The notes: a model not told the origin generated them from the letters alone. DNA of 34,045 nt from a virus (IMGVR_UViG_3300031974_000334:1-34045), one strand, 5' to 3'. Shown: positions 16,946-24,796, counted from the first letter of the stretch. Program-made: numbers and translations.

Positions 16946-18203
16946 AATCCATCACCGCCTGCACCTGCGGTGCCTTAAAGCTCGTGCCAGTCTCACGCAA
17001 ACCAACTGCAAAATACCGAAACGCATCTGCCGCATGGGACGACCAATCATGCACAGGGTTCGCCCGAAACGTCCTGCTCTTATCATTATACGCCCGATGA
17101 TACTGACGCAAACACTCCAGCAACTGCTTGCACTTCTCACGGTCAAACCACAAACGCGGTATCAGCATCTGAGCCGCGTGTATCCCATCCTCCAATGGCA
17201 GCTTAGGCACAACGCGAAAATTCAACCCCAAATCCCAAGCAGTCTCCCGCCTAGACTTCCCAGACCCAAGCTCCCGAACCTCAATGTCATGAGGCGCATT
17301 GTGCGTCCCGTACAAATAATTCCGCTCATTCAGTATCTGGCAGTAATGCGGCAACCCCTGGTTTCTATTCTCATAGTAATCAATCACATGAACAGCACGA
17401 CCAATCGTCTGCGTAAACAGTATGCTCGTACTATCCCCAACGCCCAAATCCCACCAAGTGTCCACCTTCGCACTCGGATCATACGGCACCTTTGTAATCT
17501 GACCAGCCTCGGCAATCTTCTCCAAGTCAGCACCATATATCGCACCAGGCACATTCGCATTCCAAGAACACTCAAACTCCTGCATGTACTGGTCATTCGT
17601 CATCATCTGACGCGCAGCAGACAATTCCTCCTCATCCAGCAAACCAGTCTCAGATGCCTTGTACACAGCCGCCAGCCAGTCATCGCTCCCAGTCGCCTGC
17701 TCATAATAATCATAAAACGCATTGTGCCCCTTCGGCGTACCAACAAAAATACAAAACCCCTTCCGATCCGATAACGCTGGCCTCAATACCTCAGGAAACA
17801 CATTCTCAGGCATGTCAGCGACCTCATCCATCACGCACCCGTCAAGATAAATACCGCGCAGGCTGTCAGGGTTCTCAGCGCCGAGCAAACTAATCCGACC
17901 ACCCGTAGGCAGATCGCACCGCAATTCAGTCTCGTGAAACTTCACATTCGGTATGCCACCCGCAAAATGTTTTATATAATCCCAAGCTACATTCTTCGCC
18001 TGACGATAGGTGGGGGCCATATAGGCATAGCGGGGGTTCGGTTTCTGAGAAAGCAACGCATGACGCAAAATATGATTGATCGCCCAAACAGTCTTGCCAA
18101 ATCGACGATGACACACCACAACGCCCCACCGCTTCTCCTGCATCTCATTATGCAAAGACATCTGCAACGGCCTAGGCTCATACGGTATCTCAATATGCGT
18201 CAA
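16926..18203 (-). CDS. terL: Terminase large subunit
   Basis: The 425-aa motor protein has Walker A at residues 31-38 (CHRRFGKT), Walker B at 122-127 (GCVMDE), and a coupling motif FVGTPKG at 153-159. The RNase-H-like nuclease has candidate acidic residues at D252 (WWDLGVGDST) and D393 (HAADAFRY). Length is slightly short but complete. It drives ATP-dependent DNA packaging into the procapsid and cuts the concatemer. It overlaps the 64-aa gene upstream by 4 bases. Whether packaging is headful or by direct terminal repeats cannot be read from the sequence. Confidence 0.95.
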   Translation of the reverse strand: MTHIEIPYEPRPLQMSLHNEMQEKRWGVVVCHRRFGKTVWAINHILRHALLSQKPNPRYAYMAPTYRQAKNVAWDYIKHFAGGIPNVKFHETELRCDLPTGGRISLLGAENPDSLRGIYLDGCVMDEVADMPENVFPEVLRPALSDRKGFCIFVGTPKGHNAFYDYYEQATGSDDWLAAVYKASETGLLDEEELSAARQMMTNDQYMQEFECSWNANVPGAIYGADLEKIAEAGQITKVPYDPSAKVDTWWDLGVGDSTSILFTQTIGRAVHVIDYYENRNQGLPHYCQILNERNYLYGTHNAPHDIEVRELGSGKSRRETAWDLGLNFRVVPKLPLEDGIHAAQMLIPRLWFDREKCKQLLECLRQYHRAYNDKSRTFRANPVHDWSSHAADAFRYFAVGLRETGTSFKAPQVQAVMDYDPFAA

Positions 18204-18394
18204 TGCTCTGTGACCTCTTCCTGATTTTCGTATATCAGTATCCCATGCCTCTCAAGAATAGCCTCATACACATCAATAAGCAACACTGCGCACTCAAGCT
18301 GCTTTGAAACACTAGCGCCGTGGATGATGCCGCTGCGCAGGTGTTGCAGGTGGTTTAGCATTGCAACTTGGTCGGCTGTTAGGCTGTCAGACAA
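18200..18394 (-). CDS. Small hypothetical protein, TTG start
   Basis: The reading frame extends up to 18481, but the best start is the TTG at 18394-18392. It follows GGAG at an 8-base spacing and overlaps the end of the 107-aa gene by only 8 bases. The resulting 64-aa protein (LTADQVAMLNHLQHLRSG, then QLECAVLLIDVYEAILER) is helical and acidic, and I do not recognise it. It overlaps the large terminase start by 4 bases. Its place between the terminase subunits suggests a packaging accessory, but nothing in the sequence proves it. Confidence 0.55.
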   Translation of the reverse strand: MSDSLTADQVAMLNHLQHLRSGIIHGASVSKQLECAVLLIDVYEAILERHGILIYENQEEVTEH

Positions 18395-18710
18395 AACGTA
18401 TACTCCAGTCGGGTGTATACGTGTTAAAAAAACTGCGGCGATTGTCAGGGGGGGTGGGGGGTCGGTATGCGCAAATCGCATGGCTAAACCCTAGTCGTAT
18501 AACAGCTATTATGTTAAAACTTTTGTAAGCCATTGATATTGCTACAGAAAATATCAGACTGAGCCATGCAATAAATGCAAACCACAAGATGTAGTGGTTG
18601 CCACCCCGCCGAGGCTGCCTGACCCCCCACACATTCAGACATTCAGATGTGTCCGCCTCACGCGCGTAGCTGTCAATGACAGGATGTGTAATATACACAT
18701 GATTTTGCAT
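18387..18710 (-). CDS. Small single-pass membrane protein
   Basis: The 107-aa frame starts at an ATG that overlaps the small terminase stop (TGATG) and ends 8 bases inside the next gene. It has one clear membrane segment at about residues 40-62 (ILWFAFIAWLSLIFSVAI), flanked by RRGGNHY and a basic/Pro-rich C-terminal part. Neat coupling to both neighbours supports a real gene. However, its composition (many Arg, Pro and His) is unlike the neighbouring genes and the ribosome binding site is weak. The function is unknown. Confidence 0.5.
   Translation of the reverse strand: MQNHVYITHPVIDSYAREADTSECLNVWGVRQPRRGGNHYILWFAFIAWLSLIFSVAISMAYKSFNIIAVIRLGFSHAICAYRPPTPPDNRRSFFNTYTPDWSIRFV
18397..18421. 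repeat. Inverted repeat CGTATAC/GTATACG before terL region
   Basis: Perfect 7-bp arms at 18397-18403 and 18415-18421 flank an 11-base centre, just upstream of the TTG start at 18394. On the minus strand a run of seven T lies just upstream of it. It could be an operator or a translational hairpin. The ribosome binding site GGAG lies inside the loop, so folding would hide it. Confidence 0.5.
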
Positions 18711-19174
18711 CAGTGCTTTGTCGCCTGTTCGCTGTCGTCTTGCTCTTCATCAACGATAGCATTGACCGCAACATCGCCCCCAGCCCAACTGATTGTAAAC
18801 GTCTGAGCCTGTGGTTGATCCTCTTTCTTGTCGCGTACACCCCAAGGCATGTTACGTGCTAGCGTCCACTTCAAGCTGTCGATCTCAAGCCTACGCCGCT
18901 GCACCTCTGCATTGGCTAGCCTGTTGTCTTCAAACTTAGGCAACGGGTCTTGCGCCAACTTGATGATCTGGTCTGTGTGATACTCACTCTGCATCACTCT
19001 GCCTCTGCGATATATCTCGTACAGCTCATCGTCACGCAGCACAGCTTGCATCACGCCTTGATACGTTGGCATGTTGTTTGACTTCAGTATGTCCTTGAGT
19101 GTTTCGCCTACAGCCAGCCTGTCTGCAATCTTGTGCATCAGGTCAGCGTCAATCTTTACGGGTTTCTTTGCCAT
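18710..19174 (-). CDS. terS: Terminase small subunit
   Basis: The 154-aa protein from the ATG at 19174 is preceded by GAGGACTAAC; an earlier TTG at 19186 is less likely. It has the small-terminase pattern: an N-terminal HTH-like DNA-binding region (IADRLAVGETLKDILKSNNM, then TYQGVMQAVLRDDELYEIY), a helical oligomerisation part (RRLEIDSLKWTLARNMPWGV), and an acidic C-terminal tail. It should bind the packaging site and hand DNA to TerL. It is the first gene after the strong terminator at 19209-19235 and so probably opens the late operon. Confidence 0.85.
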   Translation of the reverse strand: MAKKPVKIDADLMHKIADRLAVGETLKDILKSNNMPTYQGVMQAVLRDDELYEIYRRGRVMQSEYHTDQIIKLAQDPLPKFEDNRLANAEVQRRRLEIDSLKWTLARNMPWGVRDKKEDQPQAQTFTISWAGGDVAVNAIVDEEQDDSEQATKH

Positions 19175-19208
19175 GTTAGTCCTCAATGCTTTTGCATAAC
19201 CTTACCAC

Positions 19209-19235
19209 AAAAAAGGCCCAGCGCAATGCTGGGCC
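19209..19235 (-). terminator. Strong rho-independent terminator between replication and late genes
   Basis: On the minus strand the perfect 8-bp stem GGCCCAGC/GCTGGGCC (loop ATTGC) is followed by TTTTTTGTGG. It ends the replication operon after the 195-aa gene and lies 35 bases before the small terminase start. Late transcription must therefore start in the short stretch 19175-19208 or arise by antitermination. Confidence 0.93.
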
Positions 19236-19253
19236 AGTTCAGTGAGGCAGATT

Positions 19254-19298
19254 GCACAAAGGGAAATGGGTTAAGCTTTGTGCCATCAGGTGCCATCA
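19254..19298. repeat. Inverted repeat GCACAAAG/CTTTGTGC plus tandem GTGCCATCA
   Basis: Perfect 8-bp arms lie at 19254-19261 and 19276-19283. The direct repeat GTGCCATCA occurs at 19280-19288 and 19290-19298 with one base between. Together they occupy the gap between the 195-aa gene and the terminator. They may be a protein-binding site for the switch to late transcription. Nothing else is seen in this gap. Confidence 0.45.
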
Positions 19299-19303
19299 CG
19301 TTA

Positions 19304-19891
19304 TCACCACGGGATCGGATCATCAAATGTTTTTCCCTTTATGTCGATCATTTCTGCGCCAGGGAATGATTGCTTTGCAGCCTTCTCCAGCTCGCCCATC
19401 CAATTCTCTCTGAACCATCTGTATGCCAGCGCAACTTCGCGCAACGTCAGCAACTCCAACTCAGGCCGCTGCTCTTTGATCTGCTTCCACGCTCTTCCAT
19501 CTTTCATGATGCCAAAGACTTCGCCGTCCAGTTCAAACTCCCAAACATCGCTGGATGCTTTCTGAGCGCCTGTGCGCTCTGCCTCGGCATCCATAGCCAT
19601 CATCCCTTTGATGACTTGCTCTGCCTTCTTCTGCGTCCGCTCCACATCATTGTCTGCGACTGCTTCGTTCATCAGACCTACTTGCCTGCCATACTTCTGC
19701 GCCAGCTCAACGGACACCAGCTCGGGCAGTCGATCTATTCCCCACTTCTGATCCATCTGGTTTGCCAGACGATCTACAGGCCCAAGAGCATAGTCGCACA
19801 TGATTGCATCTTTGCTTTGATTGCCATGCAGAATAATGTCTGCCTTCTTCTGTCGCTTTCCCCTTTGCCTCTTCATCCCCGATTTCTCCAC
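19304..19891 (-). CDS. Hypothetical protein after the iteron region
   Basis: The 195-aa frame starts at a GTG (19891) with GGAG eight bases upstream. An ATG five codons later also has a usable GGAG, so the start is uncertain. The N-terminus is very basic (MKRQRGKRQKKAD), which suggests nucleic-acid binding. The rest is helical with a C-terminal part rich in Trp and Glu (EVALAYRWFRENWMGELEK). I do not recognise the family. It is the last gene of the replication operon, directly before the terminator, and lies beside the iteron array. A regulatory or replication accessory role is plausible. Confidence 0.7.
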   Translation of the reverse strand: MEKSGMKRQRGKRQKKADIILHGNQSKDAIMCDYALGPVDRLANQMDQKWGIDRLPELVSVELAQKYGRQVGLMNEAVADNDVERTQKKAEQVIKGMMAMDAEAERTGAQKASSDVWEFELDGEVFGIMKDGRAWKQIKEQRPELELLTLREVALAYRWFRENWMGELEKAAKQSFPGAEMIDIKGKTFDDPIPW

Positions 19892-19923
19892 AGTTAAATC
19901 TCCACACTTTCACTAAGTCCACA

Positions 19924-19977
19924 TTCCACCACAGTAGTATGTCATATACATACAACTACTGTGGTGGAAGGTTTTTT
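19924..19977 (+). terminator. Long palindrome with plus-strand T-run
   Basis: Perfect 15-bp arms TTCCACCACAGTAGT (19924-19938) and ACTACTGTGGTGGAA (19955-19969) flank a 16-base centre with further partial pairing. Six T residues (19972-19977) follow on the plus strand. This looks like a plus-strand terminator, although all neighbouring genes are on the minus strand. The arms also resemble the TTCCACAGTT repeats next to it, so it may instead be part of an origin or operator. Confidence 0.6.
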
Positions 19978-19986
19978 GGCCTCTTT

Positions 19987-20043
19987 TTCCACAGTTCCAC
20001 AGTTCTTCCACAGTTATCGGAAAACAACTGTGGAACTGTGGAG
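19987..20043. repeat. Iteron-like TTCCACAGTT array (candidate origin or operator)
   Basis: The decamer TTCCACAGTT occurs at 19987-19996, 19995-20004 and 20006-20015. In reverse orientation it occurs at 20026-20035 and, with one mismatch, at 20034-20043. A further near-copy (CTCCACAGTT) lies at 19886-19895. The two orientations can pair across a 10-base centre into a long hairpin with no T-run on either side, so it is not a simple terminator. The array lies between the primase-helicase gene and the 195-aa gene in a non-coding gap of 158 bases. Direct repeats next to a RepB/RepA-type gene fit a replication origin; an operator is the alternative. Confidence 0.65.
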
Positions 20044-20049
20044 AACTCC

Positions 20050-22194
20050 TTAGACCTCGTCCCATTTGACCCAATCTCCAACCACAACGCACGGCACATC
20101 TCTGCCTGCTCGCTTGTCTGGTATCTCTTCGATCTTGAGGCTGCCAGAGCTGATCCACTGGTTTGCGATTGCTTTGGCCTTTGCCTTGTCTTTCGGCTTG
20201 TCCAGATCAAGGTCTAGCTGTTCAGCGACTGCCTTGCCGACCCAGTTCTTTGCTCTGATGTCTGCTCGGTATGCCTTGTCGTTGTCCACTGCTGCGCCGA
20301 CTGTGCGCTGCACTGCGAGTAGGTCTTTGGCTGTCACGCCGTCGAACAGGTCTGGCAGCTTGAACTCTGTTGCGACACCTATATGCTCGCCGTTTGCGAT
20401 CTCTACACTTTGCATGCGTCTGTAGATTGCTTTGTCTGATGGTGGTGCCAGGTTTGCCTTGCCGTCATCAACTCTGAATATGCCAAGACTTTCGTGTTCA
20501 TCTACGCCCAGCGCCATTGCATCGTCTGGTGTTATTCTGTTGATCACTCTGGCTGCTCGGGCTGCTCCGATGAGTGATCCTGCTCCGCGCACACTGTCAA
20601 TTGTTGCATCGTCCCCGTTTGTTTTGCGGATGTGATGGACGAGTTGTATGCTGCTGTTGGTGTCACGGGCTAGTTTTCTGAGCATTGCCACGACTGCTTG
20701 GATGCTACCATTATTATTTTCGTTTACAAGGTGTGCCGAGACAAAGGGGTCTAGGATCACTACGCCGATGTTGTTCTCCTTGATCTTGCGGCTGATGTGC
20801 GCAAGCAGATCGTCGTTTGTGATCAGCCCGTCCCTGCTTTCTGCTGCCAGCGTGATCTGCATGGTGTCCTCACCATCCATAAACAGCCTGCCTTTGATGT
20901 CGTCTGGCGTTAGACCATAATGCTGCATGGCTGCTATGGTACGCATCTGCATTTCACTGATCGGGTCTTCAAGGTTGATGACCCAAACATTTGTCTGCTG
21001 CTTGACTGCCACGCCGAGCAGGTCTTTGCCTGTCGCAATTGCCAGTGCTTCCACAATGATTGCAGATGTCTTGCCGATGCCACCTGCCGATGCAGTGACG
21101 CTGATGTACTTCTTGATATAGTCGTATCCGTACACCCACTCACGTCTGGGCAGTGTGATCGCGTCAAACATTTCATAAGGTGTAGGCCATGACTGCTCTT
21201 TATCCTCACTCAGCGCCTCGTTCTGCTGCTCTATGCGCTGCTGCACGGGGTCTGGCGGCGGTGTCCAGCCTTTGTCTCTGGCACCGTCGATTGCTTTCTG
21301 CACTTCCTGCCTTGTGTCGTCCACTGTGTAGCCTGCCAAGGTAAAGCTATCTGTTATGGCGTGTATCTCTTCGTCTGACAGACCTTTGTTGACGTATGAC
21401 CCGACCAGACGCACCATGTTTAGGTGCCAATCGTCACCCGCTAGCACGTTCTGCACAGCCATCTGTCTGTCCATTGCTTGCTGTCCTAGATCAATGTCTA
21501 GGCTGCTAGTTGCAGGTGCTTCTGCCTTTGGGAATGCTCGCATCATGCGTTCCATTGGCTGCGGATCGCGGTCTGTGCTGAACTCTGTGCGCATTGTGAC
21601 CAGCTCAGGCACGTATCCTTTGTCCTGCTTCTTTTGGTTGGGCCATGAGACTGTGCCTGCCACGCGCATGATCCTGCTGGGATTGATGACGGCTGGGTCT
21701 GTGTGCAGGCTTGCGGCGATAGATTTCTGCACTTCCCGCCATGCGTCTAGGTTCATGCATGGCTCTTCAAGCTGCCAGTATGCGTGGCCTCTTGCAAAGG
21801 GTGTGCTGCCTGTCTTGACTGACATTGTGAGCTTTGGCCCTGCGAACTGCTTGATGTTTTCCATCGCGCCTTCAGTGTCTGCGTCAGCAAAGCAGTAGAA
21901 TGCAGCAAGGATGTCTGTGTCCTTGGCTGCCTTGCCTGCTGGGATGGGCGTGATGGGATCGACAGGGTTGATGCACATGTAGATGTTGGCCTTGGCGTTG
22001 TTCATTGCCTCGGCGTGTTGGACTGCATCATCAATGTCTGTGTGTTTAAATCTGGCTGCCTGCGTTGATCCACCTTGCGAGATAGAGCGTATTTCTATCA
22101 AGGGCTGACCGACTTCATTCCAATTTGCTGTAATCTGTGATATAAAGTCTTTAATGATTGCGGACTTGGGAGCCATTTCCATTTTGTTTTCCAT
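20050..22194 (-). CDS. RepB-type primase fused to RecA-like (RepA family) helicase
   Basis: From the ATG at 22194 the protein has 714 aa; a TTG at 22200 has the better ribosome binding spacing (GGGAGG), so the start is uncertain. The N-terminal primase has FADAD (catalytic Asp pair at ~104/106), SVKTGSTPFARGHAYWQLEE (His-Tyr-Trp at ~137-140) and NPSRIMRVAGTVSWPN (Arg ~177). The C-terminal ATPase has Walker A ASAGGIGKTS at ~368-377, Walker B VVILDPF with Asp ~482, a QLVHHIRKT sensor (~517-525) and VRGAGSLIGAARA. It should prime and unwind DNA at the origin. With no phage DNA polymerase in the window, host polymerase would extend the primers. Confidence 0.88.
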   Translation of the reverse strand: MENKMEMAPKSAIIKDFISQITANWNEVGQPLIEIRSISQGGSTQAARFKHTDIDDAVQHAEAMNNAKANIYMCINPVDPITPIPAGKAAKDTDILAAFYCFADADTEGAMENIKQFAGPKLTMSVKTGSTPFARGHAYWQLEEPCMNLDAWREVQKSIAASLHTDPAVINPSRIMRVAGTVSWPNQKKQDKGYVPELVTMRTEFSTDRDPQPMERMMRAFPKAEAPATSSLDIDLGQQAMDRQMAVQNVLAGDDWHLNMVRLVGSYVNKGLSDEEIHAITDSFTLAGYTVDDTRQEVQKAIDGARDKGWTPPPDPVQQRIEQQNEALSEDKEQSWPTPYEMFDAITLPRREWVYGYDYIKKYISVTASAGGIGKTSAIIVEALAIATGKDLLGVAVKQQTNVWVINLEDPISEMQMRTIAAMQHYGLTPDDIKGRLFMDGEDTMQITLAAESRDGLITNDDLLAHISRKIKENNIGVVILDPFVSAHLVNENNNGSIQAVVAMLRKLARDTNSSIQLVHHIRKTNGDDATIDSVRGAGSLIGAARAARVINRITPDDAMALGVDEHESLGIFRVDDGKANLAPPSDKAIYRRMQSVEIANGEHIGVATEFKLPDLFDGVTAKDLLAVQRTVGAAVDNDKAYRADIRAKNWVGKAVAEQLDLDLDKPKDKAKAKAIANQWISSGSLKIEEIPDKRAGRDVPCVVVGDWVKWDEV

Positions 22195-22224
22195 TTCCAA
22201 TTTCGTTTTCCTCCCTGTTGGACT

Positions 22225-22256
22225 GACTGGGCTGCTCACACAGCCCAGTCTTTTTT
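22225..22256 (+). terminator. Rho-independent terminator facing the plus strand
   Basis: Perfect 10-bp arms GACTGGGCTG (22225-22234) and CAGCCCAGTC (22241-22250) with a 6-base loop are followed by TTTTTT on the plus strand. Flanking genes are both on the minus strand. In the minus direction no T-run follows, so it would instead be a 5' hairpin of the primase-helicase message. Confidence 0.75.
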
Positions 22257-22257
22257 C

Positions 22258-22878
22258 TTATGCGAAGTCGTCATCATCATCCATGACGGCTGCGGGTGCA
22301 GGTTCTTTGGCGGCTGGCGGTGTTTCATCCAGTGCAATGCCTGCTGCTACGCCTTCTTTCAGGCAGTCTGGTTTATCCACCCACTTGACGATTTCAAATT
22401 CAGGATAGGCTGTTGAGCCTTTTGTGAACTTGATGTCTTTGCTGCCTGTCATCTTGATGTGCGGCAGCTTGCCTTCTGGGCGGTCTTTGAGCTTGCCTGA
22501 TAGCTCTGTTAGGACTTGCCACACGGCTGCGCCTGCTTGCTCCCACACGACAACCTTATCCTTGCCCAGCGCGACCTTGACGCTGATGCCTTTCTTCCAG
22601 TCGTCGCCTGGCTTTGCCATCATTTGATTGACTGCTGCGTTCCACTTCCATTCGGGCGCAACGCCTTGGATGCCTTCTGATTTTTGCCAGCCAGTTTTTA
22701 GGCTGTCCAAATCTAGGACAAAGCCTTTTGTTTGAGCGGCTTCAAACTCCACCTTTGCTGCGCCTTCACGCAGGTAGAAAGAGCGAGCGCGTACTGCGCC
22801 GTCCTGCGTACCTCGTGCTGACCATGATAGAAACTCGTTGATGTCCGAGCCTGTTGAACCTAAGTCGATTTCAAACAT
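22258..22878 (-). CDS. Putative single-stranded DNA-binding protein with acidic tail
   Basis: The 206-aa protein ends in an acidic tip, MDDDDDFA, after a Pro/Ala-rich linker (ETPPAAKEPAPAAV). This is the usual arrangement of SSB proteins, whose acidic Phe tip recruits replication partners. The body (about 1-165) is beta-rich with many aromatic and Lys residues (EFLSWSARGTQDGAVRARSF, then KKGISVKVALGKDKVVVWEQ). It lies between the methyltransferase and the primase-helicase in the replication operon. GAAAGGAC precedes the ATG. Fold assignment is by inference from tail, place and composition. Confidence 0.65.
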   Translation of the reverse strand: MFEIDLGSTGSDINEFLSWSARGTQDGAVRARSFYLREGAAKVEFEAAQTKGFVLDLDSLKTGWQKSEGIQGVAPEWKWNAAVNQMMAKPGDDWKKGISVKVALGKDKVVVWEQAGAAVWQVLTELSGKLKDRPEGKLPHIKMTGSKDIKFTKGSTAYPEFEIVKWVDKPDCLKEGVAAGIALDETPPAAKEPAPAAVMDDDDDFA

Positions 22879-22890
22879 TTTTGTGTCCTT

Positions 22891-24060
22891 TCACTTTGTT
22901 TGATTGTTGACGTTGTTGTGCGCGTGACCCTGCGCTGGGATAGCAGCAAGTGTTTCCACATGCTGTATTCTTTCACCGATCCACCGCATAACTGGCACTG
23001 CCATAGAGTTGCCCATTGCCTTGTATCGCGGGCTGTCTGGGCAATCATCTGCCGATTTGTTGCGGTATGGAATGCGGGTGTAATCGTCTGGGAAACCTTG
23101 TAGGCGTTCGCATTCTTTAGGCGTTAATCTTCTGACTGTCATTTGCTGACGCAATAAAGGCGTGTTGCGCCCAGATGCATTGCAGTTTGTGTTCAAAGTA
23201 TTAAAAACATTTCCTTCACGCAGTTCGCCTGCTTGGTTTTGAGCAAAGCAAACAGCAGGCGTTTTGCTTTGGTCAAGGGTAGGCGTTACATCTGTTGACG
23301 CGCTTAGGCTTTGTGTAGAGCTATTCAGTGCGCCAAATACCAATGGCTTTGTCTCCCAATCAACGCCGCCCATGCCATATGATGCCGTTATTGAATTGAC
23401 CTTGTTTTGTTCTGTTACGAACTGCTCGGTTTGTGCATCGTATGCGCTTCCAACGCGGCTTGTAAGGCACTTGGCAACTTCTTGTTTCGCTTCTCGGCTC
23501 GGCGCAGGATGCCCTGACAGGCTTTCGCGCTCAAATAAAACCGCTGCGGCACGTCGCCAGTCTCCAAGGTATCCGACAACAAACACACGTCTGCGTCTTT
23601 GGGCCACTCCGAAGTATTGAGCGTCAAGCACTCTGTAGGCGAACCCATACCCGAGTTTGCCCAACGCCCCGAGGAAGGTTCCAAAATCCCGTCCTCTGTT
23701 GCTAGACAAGACGCCGGGCACGTTCTCCCAAACCAACCACTTGGGCTGATACTGTGCAGCAATGGCAAGATAGGTAAGCATGAGGTTTCCCCTTGGGTCA
23801 TCAAGTCCTTTGCGAAGTCCTGCGATGCTAAAGGCTTGGCAGGGTGTTCCTCCCACAAGAAGGTCAATTGGTCTGTCATTGGGCCACTCTTTGTATTTTG
23901 TCATATCACCAAGGTTTGGCGTGTCTGGATAATGATGCTGCAACACAGCACTGGGGAATGCTTCTATCTCACTGAACCACTGCGGTTGCCATCCAAGCGG
24001 ATGCCAAGCAACCGTTGCTGCTTCAACTCCTGAGCATACACTTCCATAATTAAAAGCCAT
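22891..24060 (-). CDS. DNA (cytosine-5) methyltransferase
   Basis: The 389-aa enzyme carries the C5-methyltransferase motifs in order: I (YGSVCSGVEAATVAW, residues 5-19), IV with the catalytic Cys74 (GGTPCQAFS), VI (WENVPG, Glu112), VIII (QRRRRVF, 154-160), a target-recognition region of ~140 residues, IX (VRRLTPKECERLQGFP, from 309) and X (AMGNSMAVPV, 348-357). It transfers methyl from S-adenosylmethionine to cytosine, probably to protect phage DNA from restriction. No cognate endonuclease lies beside it; the neighbour is a PD-(D/E)XK exonuclease-like gene. The recognition sequence cannot be read from the protein. Confidence 0.95.
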   Translation of the reverse strand: MAFNYGSVCSGVEAATVAWHPLGWQPQWFSEIEAFPSAVLQHHYPDTPNLGDMTKYKEWPNDRPIDLLVGGTPCQAFSIAGLRKGLDDPRGNLMLTYLAIAAQYQPKWLVWENVPGVLSSNRGRDFGTFLGALGKLGYGFAYRVLDAQYFGVAQRRRRVFVVGYLGDWRRAAAVLFERESLSGHPAPSREAKQEVAKCLTSRVGSAYDAQTEQFVTEQNKVNSITASYGMGGVDWETKPLVFGALNSSTQSLSASTDVTPTLDQSKTPAVCFAQNQAGELREGNVFNTLNTNCNASGRNTPLLRQQMTVRRLTPKECERLQGFPDDYTRIPYRNKSADDCPDSPRYKAMGNSMAVPVMRWIGERIQHVETLAAIPAQGHAHNNVNNQTK

Positions 24061-24796
24061 AAAGCTCTTCCCTTATTTCTTCCGCTCCGTTCCAGTAGAA
24101 CGTGTTTGGATTAACTGGGATAACGCTTGCAACATCTCTTGCATTTCCTGATCGAAGGAAACGCTCCATGCGCGTAATCTGGATTTTAGTTCTGCGAAGT
24201 ATCTCACTGGGATCACCGTCCTCTAACAAGTTTGTTTTCTTTGGCGTGACGTACAGGAACTTAACGATCTGGTTGCCCTTGGCTTTCTGGTAGATCGCGC
24301 GTTGTAGCTGATGCTCTGCTGACATGACGCTCGGGCAGCGTCCAGTTGTTTTCAGATCAATCACCACGCCGTGCTTTGGAAACACCAAGTCAAGGTAGCC
24401 GATGACAGGAATTTCGTAGTCGTCTGTCTTGGCTGTTATGCTGATCTTTTCCTGCCCGTCCTCTGGAAACTCAGGCTCGCCGTACTGCTCAAGCTCTTGT
24501 ATCGCCAGCTCCATGCATGGCTGTATCATGGCGCGTTCTTTCGTTGTCTTCTCATCACCGATGGGAAACGTTTGATCAAACTTCTCCAAGGCTGCATCCA
24601 GCGCACCGTCTGCGTTCTTGCCTTGCAGCACTGCCACCACTGCATCCTCTGTGCAGATGCCACGCATTGCAGCGGCTGACATGGGGCCGCGCCTGCCGAA
24701 CAAGTATTGAGCAACCCAAACATCAGGCGCGTTTGTCCATAGGTTTATGGATGACGGTGACAGGTGCTTGATGCCGTGTTTGTCAAAGCCGTTCAT
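24050..24796 (-). CDS. PD-(D/E)XK nuclease (RecB/Cas4-like exonuclease)
   Basis: The 248-aa protein has the fold's motifs: HLSPSSINLWTNAPDVWVAQ near residues 11-30, an early Glu (E50) after GPMSAAAMRGICTE, GYLDLVF with Asp136, VVIDLKTTG with Asp147 and Lys149, and HQLQRAIYQ (162-170). These are typical of RecB-like single-domain nucleases in phage replication operons. No Cys cluster of the Cas4 iron-sulphur type is present. It likely processes DNA ends for recombination-dependent replication. It overlaps the methyltransferase by 11 bases and the RuvC-like gene by 4. Confidence 0.85.
   Translation of the reverse strand: MNGFDKHGIKHLSPSSINLWTNAPDVWVAQYLFGRRGPMSAAAMRGICTEDAVVAVLQGKNADGALDAALEKFDQTFPIGDEKTTKERAMIQPCMELAIQELEQYGEPEFPEDGQEKISITAKTDDYEIPVIGYLDLVFPKHGVVIDLKTTGRCPSVMSAEHQLQRAIYQKAKGNQIVKFLYVTPKKTNLLEDGDPSEILRRTKIQITRMERFLRSGNARDVASVIPVNPNTFYWNGAEEIREELYGF

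Noticed and set aside
17034-17774. 246-codon plus-strand frame
   Set aside because: It is antisense to the well-supported large terminase gene; its Arg/Leu/Ile-rich product has no domain pattern.
19183-19296. 37-aa minus-strand frame
   Set aside because: It runs through the terminator stem and has no proper ribosome binding site.
22195-22239. Longer N-terminus of the primase-helicase from a GTG
   Set aside because: The GTG lies in the hairpin loop with no ribosome binding site; the GGGAGG site is downstream of it.
24566-24574. Match to spacer A of unit 3 (AAACGTTTG) within the PD-(D/E)XK gene
   Set aside because: A 9-base match is expected by chance in a 34-kb genome, the site is nearly palindromic, and the partner segment B is not nearby.
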